From NCBI GenBank assembly GCA_028700415.1, contig JAQVSS010000007.1, positions 1 to 48,749 of the forward strand: a DNA stretch of 48,749 bases, given 5' to 3'. Below, one piece after another: positions 18,469-27,970 of the stretch (the stretch's first letter is position 1; each line of letters opens with the position of its first letter). The notes beneath the pieces are model-generated. The model was not told the DNA's origin and ran no database searches. It saw only the letters and a program-made list of their open reading frames with translations. The translations under genes and the position numbers were made by a program. The DNA is from Kiritimatiellia bacterium (GTDB lineage: Bacteria; Verrucomicrobiota; Kiritimatiellia; RFP12; UBA1067).

Positions 18469-19568
18469 GTAACACAAAAAAGAACGTGTACAAAAAAACG
18501 ACGAAAGTCGAAGCGAAGCTGCAATCCACACCGTCCGCTGCTCACAAGCATCCTAAACCTGGTCTCGGACGTGGGCTCGGCGCACTCATTAGTCATCATC
18601 ATACCCCCCAAAAAGCGGGTGTCACCGTGCCCGCGCAACACCCTTCGGTTTTCGTGCCGCCTGCCACCACCCCTTCCGGGGTCTCTTCTCACTTGGAGGC
18701 GTCAGCCCTTCCGGAAGGGATTTCGTCATCACACGATAACCGTCGGACGGTCTTTGATTTGCCGGTTGCAGAAATCGCCCGGTCTCCTTGGCAACCCCGC
18801 CAGACCTTTGACGAGGCCGCGTTACACGAACTCTGTGAATCCATTAAAGCTAACGGTGTGATCCAGCCCCTTATTTGCCGAAAGAATACTGAGGGGCGTT
18901 ATGAGCTAATCGCAGGTGAACGCCGACTTCGTGCCGCAGTCGAGGCAAAACTCTCGAAAGTCCCCGTGATCCTCGTAGATGCCGAAGACCGGCGTGCGGC
19001 TGAAATGGCGATCATTGAAAACATCCAACGGCAAGATCTGAATGTGATTGAGGAGGCCGAAGGTTACCGTACGCTTGCAGAGACCTTCAACCTTACCCAA
19101 CAGGACGTTGCGGATCGTGTCGGTAAAGCCCGTGCCAGCGTGGCGAATACCGTTCGCCTTCTTGAATTGCCCGATGAGGTCAAGCAGCTCGTCGGCAGCG
19201 GGTTGCTTTCGACCGGGCACGCCAAGGTGTTGCTCGGGCTGGGTAGTGCGACCGAACAAACGATACTTGGGAGAAAGTGTGTTACCGAAGATTTGACTGT
19301 ACGCACACTGGAAAAAATCATACGCCGTCGCAAGACCGAAAACACTGCTGGCGCGGATTTGCGCCGAACGGGTAAACCCGACCTGCCTGAAAGCTATGTG
19401 CGTGACCTCATGGATCGGCTCCACAAACATTTTGGTACCGCTGTTCGCCTTTCACCGGGCATGACACATGCCAACGGGAAACGTACCAAAGGCGTGCTCG
19501 AAATCGATTTTTACGATAATGAGGATCTTGATCGGGTATTAAGCGTACTCGGCATTAAGCTGGATTAG
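18465..19568 (+). CDS. parB: ParB/Spo0J chromosome-partitioning protein
   Basis: CTP-dependent DNA clamp that loads at parS for chromosome segregation. A long lysine-rich, low-complexity N-terminus leads into GLGRGLGALI, the usual ParA-interacting start of ParB. The ParB/Srx domain follows (LPVAEIARSPWQPRQTF through LIAGERRLRAA, the CTP-binding GERRxRA motif), then the helix-turn-helix (LTQQDVADRVGKARASVANTVRLLELP) and a C-terminal dimer region. At 367 aa it is longer than average because of about 85 residues before the core. parA is not adjacent, and I found no full parS match (TGTTTCACGTGAAACA) by eye in the window. Confidence 0.94.
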   Translation: MSNTKKNVYKKTTKVEAKLQSTPSAAHKHPKPGLGRGLGALISHHHTPQKAGVTVPAQHPSVFVPPATTPSGVSSHLEASALPEGISSSHDNRRTVFDLPVAEIARSPWQPRQTFDEAALHELCESIKANGVIQPLICRKNTEGRYELIAGERRLRAAVEAKLSKVPVILVDAEDRRAAEMAIIENIQRQDLNVIEEAEGYRTLAETFNLTQQDVADRVGKARASVANTVRLLELPDEVKQLVGSGLLSTGHAKVLLGLGSATEQTILGRKCVTEDLTVRTLEKIIRRRKTENTAGADLRRTGKPDLPESYVRDLMDRLHKHFGTAVRLSPGMTHANGKRTKGVLEIDFYDNEDLDRVLSVLGIKLD

Positions 19569-19662
19569 CCCGCACCTTGGAGTTCTTTTCCGCCCCCTCC
19601 CCTATCCAAACACGTTACCATTGATTCACATTTTCTCTGAATGACAGTCGGTGTGGTTATCT

Positions 19663-20580
19663 ATGAAAAGTCTCATATTTATTGCCTGCGCGAGTCTCCT
19701 CACCGGTTGTTCAGAAAAACCTGCGACTGACGTGGAAAACACGTTTGCCCCTTTTGTCTTTTCTCCTGAACAGGCTTCAAATGCTTGGTCACAGGTCACC
19801 GCGTTTGTGGACGAATGTACGCCACGAAATAGCGGCACACCGGGCAGTGAAAATGCCGCCGCTTGGCTTCACAAGCGCTTGATTGGACAGGGAATTGACA
19901 CGACCATTGACCGCTTTACTGACTCCACGCCACGCGGGCCGAAACCGTTCTTCAATGTGTTGGCGTCAATTCCCGGGAAAAGTGACAAATGGATACTCCT
20001 GCTTTCACATTTTGATACCATGAGTGGCATTTCCGGATCTTTCCAAGGCGCGAACGACAGCGGTTCGTCCACCGGGCTTCTGCTCGAACTTGCGACAGCA
20101 CTCCATGCCTCTGCGCCCTGCAAATACAACGTTCTCTGTGCATTTCTTGACGGAGAGGAATGTATGTTGGCCTACAGTGACAGGGATGGTTTTCACGGAA
20201 GCAGACGCCTCGCAAACACGATGAAGCAGCAGGGAAGAAAAATTAAAGCCGTGATCCTCATGGACATGATTGGTGACCGTGACTTGAAGATCACAATCCC
20301 CCGCAACAGCACGGCAGCTCTTCGTGTGCTTGCGTTGCAGGCCGCCGAAGCGACGGGAAATCGGGACAAAATTGGCCTGTTTGACGGCATGATCTACGAT
20401 GATCACCAAGCATTCCTCGATCTCGGATATCCGGCCATTAATCTCATCGACTTCCAATACGGAAGCCACCCCGGTAAGAACGACTACTGGCATACGACCA
20501 AAGACTCAATCGACAAACTTTCTGTCGACAGTCTCCTCGTCACGGGGCGGATTGTCATGGAAATGTTGAACGGACTCTAA
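19663..20580 (+). CDS. M28-family metallopeptidase lipoprotein
   Basis: A membrane-anchored zinc aminopeptidase or glutaminyl-cyclase-like enzyme; substrate unknown. The signal peptide ends in a lipobox (SLLTGC) at residues 10-15. Zinc-ligand and catalytic positions of the M28 fold are all visible: SHFDT, GANDSGSSTG, LDGEE, DMIGD and YGSHPGKNDYWHT. It resembles M28 proteins related to glutaminyl-peptide cyclotransferase, given the NDSGSS and DxDH-like spacing. I start at ATG 19663, which gives a compact signal peptide; an in-frame GTG at 19651 is the alternative. No strong ribosome site is seen. Its stop overlaps the convergent pycB stop by 4 bases. Confidence 0.85.
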   Translation: MKSLIFIACASLLTGCSEKPATDVENTFAPFVFSPEQASNAWSQVTAFVDECTPRNSGTPGSENAAAWLHKRLIGQGIDTTIDRFTDSTPRGPKPFFNVLASIPGKSDKWILLLSHFDTMSGISGSFQGANDSGSSTGLLLELATALHASAPCKYNVLCAFLDGEECMLAYSDRDGFHGSRRLANTMKQQGRKIKAVILMDMIGDRDLKITIPRNSTAALRVLALQAAEATGNRDKIGLFDGMIYDDHQAFLDLGYPAINLIDFQYGSHPGKNDYWHTTKDSIDKLSVDSLLVTGRIVMEMLNGL

Positions 20581-22499
20581 ACGCCTGGGTGCTGAACCAA
20601 AACCAGCGGTTGGCCTTTGGTCACTACCGCGCCATGCGAGACAAGAAACTTTAGCACTTTCAACGGTTTATCCGCTTTGATCTGATTGAAAAGTTTCATT
20701 GCTTCAACGATACAAAGCGGATCTCCCTCTTTAAGACTGTCCCCCTCACTCGCCAATTCCGGCTTCCCCGGTCCTGGCGAACGGTAAAAAGTACCGTTCA
20801 GCGGCGCGAGCACAGTTACTCCGTTCAGAGGCGGTTCATCGGTCTTTTTTTCGGGTGCCTTTTCAGGAGAAAGATGATCGGTGTCCTTGACAGGCTCGGC
20901 GGGGGTGACAGTTTCAGGCACCAAAGCCGCAACGCCTGCGCCCCCTCCCAGACGTCCGGCCAGAGCAGTCACCAGCTTTCCAATCTCCGCGTATTTCAAC
21001 ACCTCGCCTGACACCGTCGGCGCGGTTCTCAGCGCATCAGCCGTTGTCGGAGGTTCCGTCTTTTTCTGCGCGCCAGCACCTTCCGTATCAGCCGGGATTG
21101 GATCGCGCTGATCTGCCGGCGCAGAACGCCATTTGAAATAACTCAACGCGACTTCCGGGAAAAGACAATAAGAAAGGATATCTTCTTCCTTTTCGATAAG
21201 TTTTGAATCCACCTGTGCCGCAGCATCGGCTAATCCCGGCTTTAGCAAATCAGCCGGACGACACGTTACGCGCTTCTCGCCCTTCAGGATACTTTTGGCC
21301 AATTTCGGATTGATTGGCGCCGGCGAACGGCCATATAAACCCTTTACGTAGTCGCGTGTCTCTTGTGTCACCATCTCGTATCGCTTGCCGGCCAACACAT
21401 TCAAAACCGCCTGCACGCCTACGATCTGGCTGGTTGGAGTCACAAGAGGGGGATACCCCATGTCCTTGCGCGTTTGCGGCAACTCTTCCAGCACTTCCGA
21501 CAACCGGTTTAACGCACCCTGCTGCTGAAGTTGCGAGCGAAGGTTCGAAATCATGCCGCCCGGAATGTGGTGTTCTAAAACATCGGCGTCCACAGACTCC
21601 ATCAGTCCGGACGAAGGTTCACGCACTTTCTTAAGGGCCTTAAAATGAGAGTTGGCCTTCGCCACCATGGCGTGATCAAGTCCCGTATCGTACCCTTCAT
21701 CCTCGAGGATCGCTACAAGTGTCTCTGTCGGAGGCTGGGAAGAAAAGCCCGACATTGTCGAAACCGCGGTGTCGATCGCGCCTGCACCGGCTTTGACCGC
21801 TGACAGATACATAGCAACAGCCATACCACTGGTCATGTGCGAATGCACTTGCACCGGAACCTTGAGTGATCGTACAAGCGCAGACACTAACGCCGTGGCT
21901 GCTGCCGGGCTTAGAATACCGGCCATATCCTTGATACAGAGGGTATCGATACCCATTGACTCTTGCTCTTTTGCAATCGCCACAAAATTTTCGACCGTGT
22001 GGACAGGGCTGTAAGTGTAGCAGATCGTACCTTGTGCGTGTCCACCGTACTTTTTAACCGCCCGAATTGCATTTTCAAGATTCCGCGTATCGTTCAACGC
22101 ATCGAAAATCCGGAAGATGTCCACGCCGTTCTCACATGAAAGCGCAATGAAACGCTCCAAAACATCATCGGGATAATTCTTGTACCCAAGGATATTTTGA
22201 CCACGCAGCAACATTTGCAGTGGGGTCTTTTTACAGACGGCTTTAAGCTGCCGCAACCGTTCCCAAGGGTTTTCACGCAAGAAACGCAAGCAGACATCAA
22301 ACGTTGCCCCACCCCAACACTCCAATGAGTAGTATCCCCCCTTATCCACTTTGTCGGCAATTGCAAGAATGTCATCCGTACGCATACGTGTGGCCCAAAG
22401 GGACTGATGCGCATCGCGTAAGGTTGTATCGGTAATGCGTACACGAGGTCTCGATGCCGCCGTGTTCGGGATCATTCGTTTCGAGTTCACTGTGTTCAT
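20577..22499 (-). CDS. pycB: Pyruvate carboxylase subunit B / oxaloacetate decarboxylase alpha subunit
   Basis: Biotin-dependent carboxytransferase joining pyruvate and oxaloacetate. The N-terminal HMGL-like TIM barrel starts TDTTLRDAHQSLWATRMRT and contains ECWGGATFDVCLRFL and the metal-site HSHMTSG. A conserved PYC/OADA domain follows, then a proline/alanine/lysine-rich linker (about residues 480-570) and a C-terminal biotinyl domain with the attachment site CIVEAMKLFNQI. I start at 22499 (MNTVNSKR), which has GGAGAG eight bases away; the track ORF adds 22 unsupported residues. It may act as PycB with a distant biotin carboxylase or as the OadA of a sodium pump; no oadB, oadG or accC-type partner is nearby. 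Confidence 0.92.
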   Translation of the reverse strand: MNTVNSKRMIPNTAASRPRVRITDTTLRDAHQSLWATRMRTDDILAIADKVDKGGYYSLECWGGATFDVCLRFLRENPWERLRQLKAVCKKTPLQMLLRGQNILGYKNYPDDVLERFIALSCENGVDIFRIFDALNDTRNLENAIRAVKKYGGHAQGTICYTYSPVHTVENFVAIAKEQESMGIDTLCIKDMAGILSPAAATALVSALVRSLKVPVQVHSHMTSGMAVAMYLSAVKAGAGAIDTAVSTMSGFSSQPPTETLVAILEDEGYDTGLDHAMVAKANSHFKALKKVREPSSGLMESVDADVLEHHIPGGMISNLRSQLQQQGALNRLSEVLEELPQTRKDMGYPPLVTPTSQIVGVQAVLNVLAGKRYEMVTQETRDYVKGLYGRSPAPINPKLAKSILKGEKRVTCRPADLLKPGLADAAAQVDSKLIEKEEDILSYCLFPEVALSYFKWRSAPADQRDPIPADTEGAGAQKKTEPPTTADALRTAPTVSGEVLKYAEIGKLVTALAGRLGGGAGVAALVPETVTPAEPVKDTDHLSPEKAPEKKTDEPPLNGVTVLAPLNGTFYRSPGPGKPELASEGDSLKEGDPLCIVEAMKLFNQIKADKPLKVLKFLVSHGAVVTKGQPLVLVQHPGV

Positions 22500-22536
22500 A
22501 AAACTTCTCTCCGTTAGGCAGAAACAGGTCCGTATT

Positions 22537-22561
22537 GTGACATTTTTATTGAATTTGTCAC
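22537..22561. promoter_or_regulatory. Palindromic operator-like site upstream of pycB
   Basis: GTGACA and TGTCAC form perfect 6-base arms around a 13-base AT-rich centre, located 38 bases before the pycB ATG in a 129-base intergenic region. The arms resemble the half-sites of CRP/FNR- or GntR-type regulators but the spacing is longer than for CRP, so the regulator cannot be named. It lies where the core promoter is expected; no convincing -35/-10 pair stands out beside it. Confidence 0.4.
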
Positions 22562-22628
22562 GCAAGAATTTTCCAGTACGGCATGTGGTACACCGCTCCG
22601 CTCCGTTCTGGTTTTTTCCGGATGCCGG

Positions 22629-23900
22629 TCATTCGTGACGCAACGCCTCAATGGGATCAAGCTCCGCAGCCCTCATCGCCGGGTAGAGACCAAAAATGAT
22701 TCCAATACCCACGCTAATGCCGAAAGCAAGAATAAGGCTGTAAGGCTGCACCACCGTTGGCATATCCGTAAACACGGTAATCAGAAAAGGAATGGCGACA
22801 CCTAACAGGAGCCCAACGATACCACCACCGATTGACAACACACAGGTATTAATAAGAAACTGGATTACGATCCGACTCCGCCTCGCGCCGATCGCCCGAC
22901 GGATGCCGATCTCTTTGGTGCGTTCGGTCACCGAAGCCAGCATGATGTTCATGATGCCAATGCCCCCTACCAGCAGACTTATCCCTGCGATCGCACCCAA
23001 AACAATGTTGTAGGTGCGTTTTGTGCGTTCCGCTTCGCGCAACAAGGTTAGGGGCACATCGATGCGGAAATCCTTTTTTTTGTGAAACCTCGTCAACACC
23101 GCCTCAATCGCTTTGCTGCCTGCCTCAACCTTTTTTGTGTCGGCCATTTTGACGATGATTTCACTCAGTTCAACTTTCTCCCCCTCCATGCCGCCTGCAG
23201 AGTAACGGATATTTGCTTCGCCAAAAAGACGCGTTCCCGTTGTTAAGGGAATGTATGCGTCCGCCTCGCTATCTGGCGCACGCACAGCACCGCCCGTTTC
23301 ATTCTTGACAATTCCGGCCACCTCAAATACGCCCGACGCGATGCGGATATGTTGGCCAAGTATTCCCTCGGCAGCCAACAAGCGGCGCACACCATACTCG
23401 GTTAACACGCAAACATTTGAACGCATCCGCATGTCATTTGCCGTGAGCACACGTCCCGCCAACACAGGGCGCTGCACCACATCAAACCATTCGGGAACCG
23501 TCTCCACCACCCGCATTTCAAGTTGACGTTCATTCACACGCGCGTTACGCCGCGTCATACGCGCCGGCACAGTCACCACCACCCCTGGCACCGTCTCCCG
23601 AATCCTGACTTCGTCATCGTAGAGCAAGCCGTAAACGGCAAGCCTACCGCGCTGCGCCCCCGTACTCGCGCCATCCTCGCTGCTGGGTTTTACCGAGGTG
23701 ACCATGATGTTTTCACTGCCCAAACGCTTAATGGAATCCAATGCCTGCTGGCTGGCACCTTCTCCGACGGCCAACATGGCAATCACGCTCCCCACCCCAA
23801 ACACCACACCTAGCATGGTTAGAAAGGAGCGCGCCTTATGACGCCATACATCCGTCAACCCCAACTTGATAAAAGGCCAGAAATGCAGGATCTGATTCAC
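22629..23900 (-). CDS. MacB-type ABC transporter permease (FtsX family)
   Basis: Permease of a type VII (MacB/LolCE-like) mechanotransmission ABC system. An N-terminal membrane helix (about residues 18-45, SFLTMLGVVFGVGSVIAMLAVG) is followed by a large periplasmic domain of about 230 residues. Three C-terminal helices, around IVLGAIAGISLLVGGIGIMNIMLASVTERTKEIGIRRAIGA, contain the FtsX signature. Its length of 423 aa and lack of an ATPase domain indicate a split MacB. The start overlaps the ATPase gene upstream by 4 bases, making it the last gene of the export operon. Confidence 0.93.
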   Translation of the reverse strand: MNQILHFWPFIKLGLTDVWRHKARSFLTMLGVVFGVGSVIAMLAVGEGASQQALDSIKRLGSENIMVTSVKPSSEDGASTGAQRGRLAVYGLLYDDEVRIRETVPGVVVTVPARMTRRNARVNERQLEMRVVETVPEWFDVVQRPVLAGRVLTANDMRMRSNVCVLTEYGVRRLLAAEGILGQHIRIASGVFEVAGIVKNETGGAVRAPDSEADAYIPLTTGTRLFGEANIRYSAGGMEGEKVELSEIIVKMADTKKVEAGSKAIEAVLTRFHKKKDFRIDVPLTLLREAERTKRTYNIVLGAIAGISLLVGGIGIMNIMLASVTERTKEIGIRRAIGARRSRIVIQFLINTCVLSIGGGIVGLLLGVAIPFLITVFTDMPTVVQPYSLILAFGISVGIGIIFGLYPAMRAAELDPIEALRHE

Positions 23901-24628
23901 ATCACACCCTCTTTGCCCGTGATTGACAAAACGCGCCCGTCTTTCAACACGATATTTGCTTTCGCGTAGGCCGCAATGTCAGGCTCGTGCGTAACAAGAA
24001 CGACCGTTTTCCCCTGCTCGTACAATTCTTGGAACAATCCCATAATTTGTATGCTTGTTGCGCTATCCAAGTTGCCGGTTGGTTCATCGGCCAACAAAAC
24101 CGCGGGGTCGTTTGCTAATGCGCGTGCCACAGCCACCCGTTGGCGTTGCCCTCCAGAAAGTTCAGATGGCAAGTGACGCAAGCGATGAGAGATGCCCACA
24201 CGATCAGCCAGCATTTCAGCCTTACGCCTGCGCTCAGCGTGCGGAAGCCCCAAATAAAACATCGGGACCTCAATATTTTCGCTAACCGTGAGTTGTGGAA
24301 TCAGATGGAAACTTTGAAACACAAAACCAAGGTTTCTCAATCGATGGTCGCTCAACGCATTGTCATCCATTTCGGCAACATTTTTTCCATTCAACCAATA
24401 CGCTCCGGATGACGGTCTGTCGAGACACCCGAGAATATTCAACATCGTGCTTTTCCCGGAACCGCTCGGCCCCATGATCGCACAGTATGCGCCCCTGCGA
24501 ATGGAAAACGATATGCCGTCCAACGCACGCACGATTTCGTTGCCTACCGTATAATGCCTCATTACTGCATCGAATCGGACGACTTCATCGTCCAGCGGAT
24601 GCCGATTCTCTGTCATCTGGACAATCAT
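23897..24628 (-). CDS. ABC transporter ATP-binding protein (MacB/LolD type)
   Basis: ATPase partner of the permease that follows. Walker A GPSGSGKSTMLN, Q-loop FVFQSFHLIPQLTV, ABC signature LSGGQRQRVAVARAL, Walker B AVLLADEPTGNLDS and the switch His in VLVTHEPD are all intact. At 243 aa it is a standard MacB/LolD-class ATPase. The ATG at 24628 overlaps the stop of the adaptor gene (ATGA); a second start four codons later is possible. It is coupled on both sides within the operon TolC-like, HlyD, ATPase, permease. Confidence 0.95.
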   Translation of the reverse strand: MIVQMTENRHPLDDEVVRFDAVMRHYTVGNEIVRALDGISFSIRRGAYCAIMGPSGSGKSTMLNILGCLDRPSSGAYWLNGKNVAEMDDNALSDHRLRNLGFVFQSFHLIPQLTVSENIEVPMFYLGLPHAERRRKAEMLADRVGISHRLRHLPSELSGGQRQRVAVARALANDPAVLLADEPTGNLDSATSIQIMGLFQELYEQGKTVVLVTHEPDIAAYAKANIVLKDGRVLSITGKEGVM

Positions 24629-26247
24629 TCCGGATTATCACTTCCCGAACCGGGCGTCGCTTTTTTGGGACGCATCGTTTTTGGTTTTAACCCGTTGGAG
24701 GGGGTGGGGCGCGGGGTATTTGGGGACTTCACCCTGGTTTGGGATGCCCCCCCCGCAGCCGAAACGGGCTCGTTGAGTCCGCTTTTCTTCTCTTTCATCG
24801 GAGGTGCCAGAAGCACCTCTTCGCCGGTCCGAACACCCTCGAGGATATGAATCATACGGTTATTGTCCAGCCCCACGCGAACAATCCGCGGCACCCACTC
24901 GCCGTCATCGTTTACATAGACGCGCGGAACACCGTCCACACGCACGACGCATTGCACCGGCACGTAGAGCGCCTTGTCGTAAGATTCCTTGACCAACTCG
25001 ACATCGCAACTCATACCCGGGCGGATAACCACATCTTTGAAATCACATTCGATTTCACACTTGTAAAGTTTCAGATCTGGATTCAACTGCGAACTCTGCC
25101 CATCCGGAAGAATACCGATCTTCACAAGGCGTCCGTCAAATACACGGCCAGGGAAAGCGTCAATTTTAATCCGGGCAGGCATTCCGTTGTCGATTTTATT
25201 GAGGCTGGCCTCAGGGATCATCACCTCGACTACCATTCCTGACTCGATCGGGATATAGATCAGCTCTTGGCGCTCAACAGCGGTGGAACCCACCGCCAGC
25301 GGCTTGATCCACCATTGCCGACGCGAAATCAATACAGTTGAGGTATACAGCACAATTCCGTTTGTCGGCGCGTAAATCTTACTTTTTGAAATTTGGAAGT
25401 TTAACTCTTCCAAACGGTTGGTGGCACGTGTGCGTTCGCGCAGTCTCGCCCGCAATTCCGACTCGACCTGCCGCAACGCAGATTTATTTTGCCACTTTGT
25501 ACGAACCAGAGCACGCTCCGCTTTACGAAGCGAACTTTCGAGCGTCGAACGCTGCTGCAAGAGCGTATAATTCGTCAACACATTCATGCGTGTCCGTGAC
25601 ATTTCAAGATCGAGTTGCTTACGCTGCAAGGCCAACTCATCCGCCTGCAGTTCGGTTCGGGTCAAAAAGCTTTCTTTTGCCAATCGCTGCGACCACTCTA
25701 AACGCTCGGAGGCACGTTTCAACTCTTCGTTGGCCAACGCAATATCCGCCTCGTACTGACGCACTTGTTGGGGATAGTCGCCCTCCTGATATTTCTCAAG
25801 CGCCATTTTTGCCAGCATGAGATCAACCTCACGATCCAGCAGCGCCGCTTCACAATCACCCTCTGTGACATTCAATTTTTCTTGGGCGATCACTAGGCTG
25901 GTGTCGGCATTGGCGACAGTAATCTCCTGCTCATTACGTTTATCAACTAAATCGCTGGCATCGAATTCAAGCAACAGGTCACCGCCCTGCACATTGGTTC
26001 CTTCGTCGATGACCCAGATCACCGTGTTATTACCCTCCAACTCGCTGTTGATAATAACCTTATCACGACTCTGAATGGAGCCGCCAGACGTAACGGCAAT
26101 CGTCAACGGCCCCTCTTGCACCGTAAAAACCGGCATGGGCTCGCTCGGTTTTCCGCTGCCCCGTGTCAATAGCCACGCGATGAACACCATTGCGCTCACG
26201 ATGCAGGCGATGATCGTTTTCTTTTTTAATAACCGCTTGTTATCCAT
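24625..26247 (-). CDS. HlyD/MacA-family periplasmic adaptor
   Basis: Inner-membrane-anchored adaptor that should bridge the ABC permease to the outer-membrane channel. An N-terminal membrane helix (IIACIVSAMVFIAWLLT) is followed by a half-lipoyl/barrel segment (IQSRDKVIINSELEG), a long alpha-helical hairpin (about residues 85-270, strongly coiled-coil), the second lipoyl half (KIYAPTNGIVLYT) and beta-barrel domains. Its 540 aa is longer than MacA (about 370), because of an extended hairpin and an Ala/Pro/Lys-rich C-terminal tail. A C8 run lies in that tail region. Its start overlaps the end of the TolC-like gene by 8 bases. Confidence 0.88.
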   Translation of the reverse strand: MDNKRLLKKKTIIACIVSAMVFIAWLLTRGSGKPSEPMPVFTVQEGPLTIAVTSGGSIQSRDKVIINSELEGNNTVIWVIDEGTNVQGGDLLLEFDASDLVDKRNEQEITVANADTSLVIAQEKLNVTEGDCEAALLDREVDLMLAKMALEKYQEGDYPQQVRQYEADIALANEELKRASERLEWSQRLAKESFLTRTELQADELALQRKQLDLEMSRTRMNVLTNYTLLQQRSTLESSLRKAERALVRTKWQNKSALRQVESELRARLRERTRATNRLEELNFQISKSKIYAPTNGIVLYTSTVLISRRQWWIKPLAVGSTAVERQELIYIPIESGMVVEVMIPEASLNKIDNGMPARIKIDAFPGRVFDGRLVKIGILPDGQSSQLNPDLKLYKCEIECDFKDVVIRPGMSCDVELVKESYDKALYVPVQCVVRVDGVPRVYVNDDGEWVPRIVRVGLDNNRMIHILEGVRTGEEVLLAPPMKEKKSGLNEPVSAAGGASQTRVKSPNTPRPTPSNGLKPKTMRPKKATPGSGSDNPE

Positions 26248-27970
26248 TACTTTCCCCGTTCATATCGCACCACATGCCTGTTTCCGAAATCTCAAGAACC
26301 CCCATATCGCGGCGCAGTTCCAAGTCGCTCAAATGCCATTGAATGACTGCGGAGCAGAGCGCATTACGGGCACTCAGCATCGCACTTTCCGCTTCAAGAA
26401 TGTCGCGCATCGATGAGCGCCCGGACTGCAAAAAAAGATTGTTGCTGTCTACGCGCAGTTTTGCCACTTTCATAATTTCGATTTGATTCTCGTAAGACGC
26501 GCGGGCAGAGATAAGGTTGCGGAACCCGCTCCGCACCGCCTGTTTGATCATGTCTTCCTTTTCTTCCAACGCCCGCTTAGCCTGTTCGAACGCAATCAGA
26601 TGTTTTCTGAATGCGTTCCGCTCTTTGCGCCGGTCCCATGGCAGAGAGAGCTGTACCCCCCCGGTTAATGCTTCTCCGCCGTCGAAACCGTTCCCACCCG
26701 TCTCACGCATACGATCCATGCTTGCCCCCCCCATGAGGGTCACATCTGCCCGCAGCGCATCTGCCGCAATTTTTATGGCACGCGCAGCATCTTCAAGTCC
26801 ACAGCGTGTAATAAAAAGATCACATCGTTTTGACAATGCGATCCGGCACGCTTCGTTCTCGTCAGGAAACAACTCGACAGCGCTTTTGCTTGTCTTGGCA
26901 AAACGATCCATTTCCGCCGCTAACCGGTTCAGTTCGCCTGCGTCCAACACAATGTTCGATTCAGGAGGCAATCCGATCTTGATCTTGAAGGCATCGAGTT
27001 TTGTCTCGTAACTTTTACGGGTGTTAATCACACTCTCGCCCGCCCCCAGCAAGTCGGAACGAGCTTGGTCGACTTGTATCCGCTCCATCCGTCCCGCATC
27101 AAACATCATTTCAGCACGCCGGCTGTTGTCGGCCAGCCTGCGTTCGTTGTCTAATGCATTTTTTAACCGCTGCACATATTCCAAGACGTCAAAATAGGCG
27201 GTCGCGACAGAAACCGCATAGGTCTGCCGATAATATTCAAACGTCTGAATGGCATAGCTAAGGTCACGCTCCGCTTGCGTAAGCGGCTCGCGTACGATTT
27301 CACGTCCCGCCCCCCGCATCAGGGGTAATGTCATCGTCAGATCGCCCGTAACCCCTAATGAGCGCCAGTCATCGCGCAAAAGGCTCACCACATCCAGAGC
27401 CAAATTCCCGGCTATTCCTAAACCGTTCTCCATCTTTCGGTCAAATCCCGCCGCCGATTTTCCCGTCGCCTTTTCAATTCCCGGGTCACCTGAAAGCAGG
27501 GCCAGCAATATGCCGCTGAAGGAAGTTTCAAATTGATACTGCTGATAGTCCAAATCCAATGCGGTCGAAAAGACAGTCTCTTTCAACTTCTGATATTGCC
27601 GATCATTCCGTGCCGCCACACAAAGCGCATCGGTCAACGAGAACGTAAGCACACCGTTCGAGACGACCAGATTTCCTGCACGCGGGATCTCCGGAAATAC
27701 AACGTTTTGCTCGCCACGCGCAGCCGCCAAAAGCGCAATCCTCAACGTCAGCGCATCCGCTGGCCGATGGGCATCAAAAGAGTTGGTGTACCCCGTCTGT
27801 TGTTGCCAGAAATCAGTTGCCAGTCGAATCCCCGTCTCATCGCATTCTTGAACCGCTTTGTCCGGTGTCATACACGCCACGGGCACAAGCAGACACCACA
27901 CGAACATGATACCCCATGCGGCGCCGTGCCAGATCATCCCGATTCTTAAGCTATTCCCCGCTTTCACCAT
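26240..27970 (-). CDS. TolC-like outer-membrane efflux protein, predicted lipoprotein
   Basis: Outer-membrane channel component of the export operon. The N-terminal hydrophobic segment ends in a lipobox-like LVPVAC (cysteine near residue 33), so it is probably lipid-anchored, as in the OprM branch. The repeated OEP helical architecture is visible as two long coiled segments (around residues 240-330 and 430-540; for example YAVSVATAYFDVLEYVQRLKN and VRSGFRNLISARASYENQ). Its 576 aa exceeds TolC (about 470), mainly through an N-terminal domain of about 110 residues. The ATG at 27970 has GGGGGAT upstream. It is the first gene of the four-gene operon, an unusual order for macAB-tolC sets. Confidence 0.85.
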   Translation of the reverse strand: MVKAGNSLRIGMIWHGAAWGIMFVWCLLVPVACMTPDKAVQECDETGIRLATDFWQQQTGYTNSFDAHRPADALTLRIALLAAARGEQNVVFPEIPRAGNLVVSNGVLTFSLTDALCVAARNDRQYQKLKETVFSTALDLDYQQYQFETSFSGILLALLSGDPGIEKATGKSAAGFDRKMENGLGIAGNLALDVVSLLRDDWRSLGVTGDLTMTLPLMRGAGREIVREPLTQAERDLSYAIQTFEYYRQTYAVSVATAYFDVLEYVQRLKNALDNERRLADNSRRAEMMFDAGRMERIQVDQARSDLLGAGESVINTRKSYETKLDAFKIKIGLPPESNIVLDAGELNRLAAEMDRFAKTSKSAVELFPDENEACRIALSKRCDLFITRCGLEDAARAIKIAADALRADVTLMGGASMDRMRETGGNGFDGGEALTGGVQLSLPWDRRKERNAFRKHLIAFEQAKRALEEKEDMIKQAVRSGFRNLISARASYENQIEIMKVAKLRVDSNNLFLQSGRSSMRDILEAESAMLSARNALCSAVIQWHLSDLELRRDMGVLEISETGMWCDMNGESNG

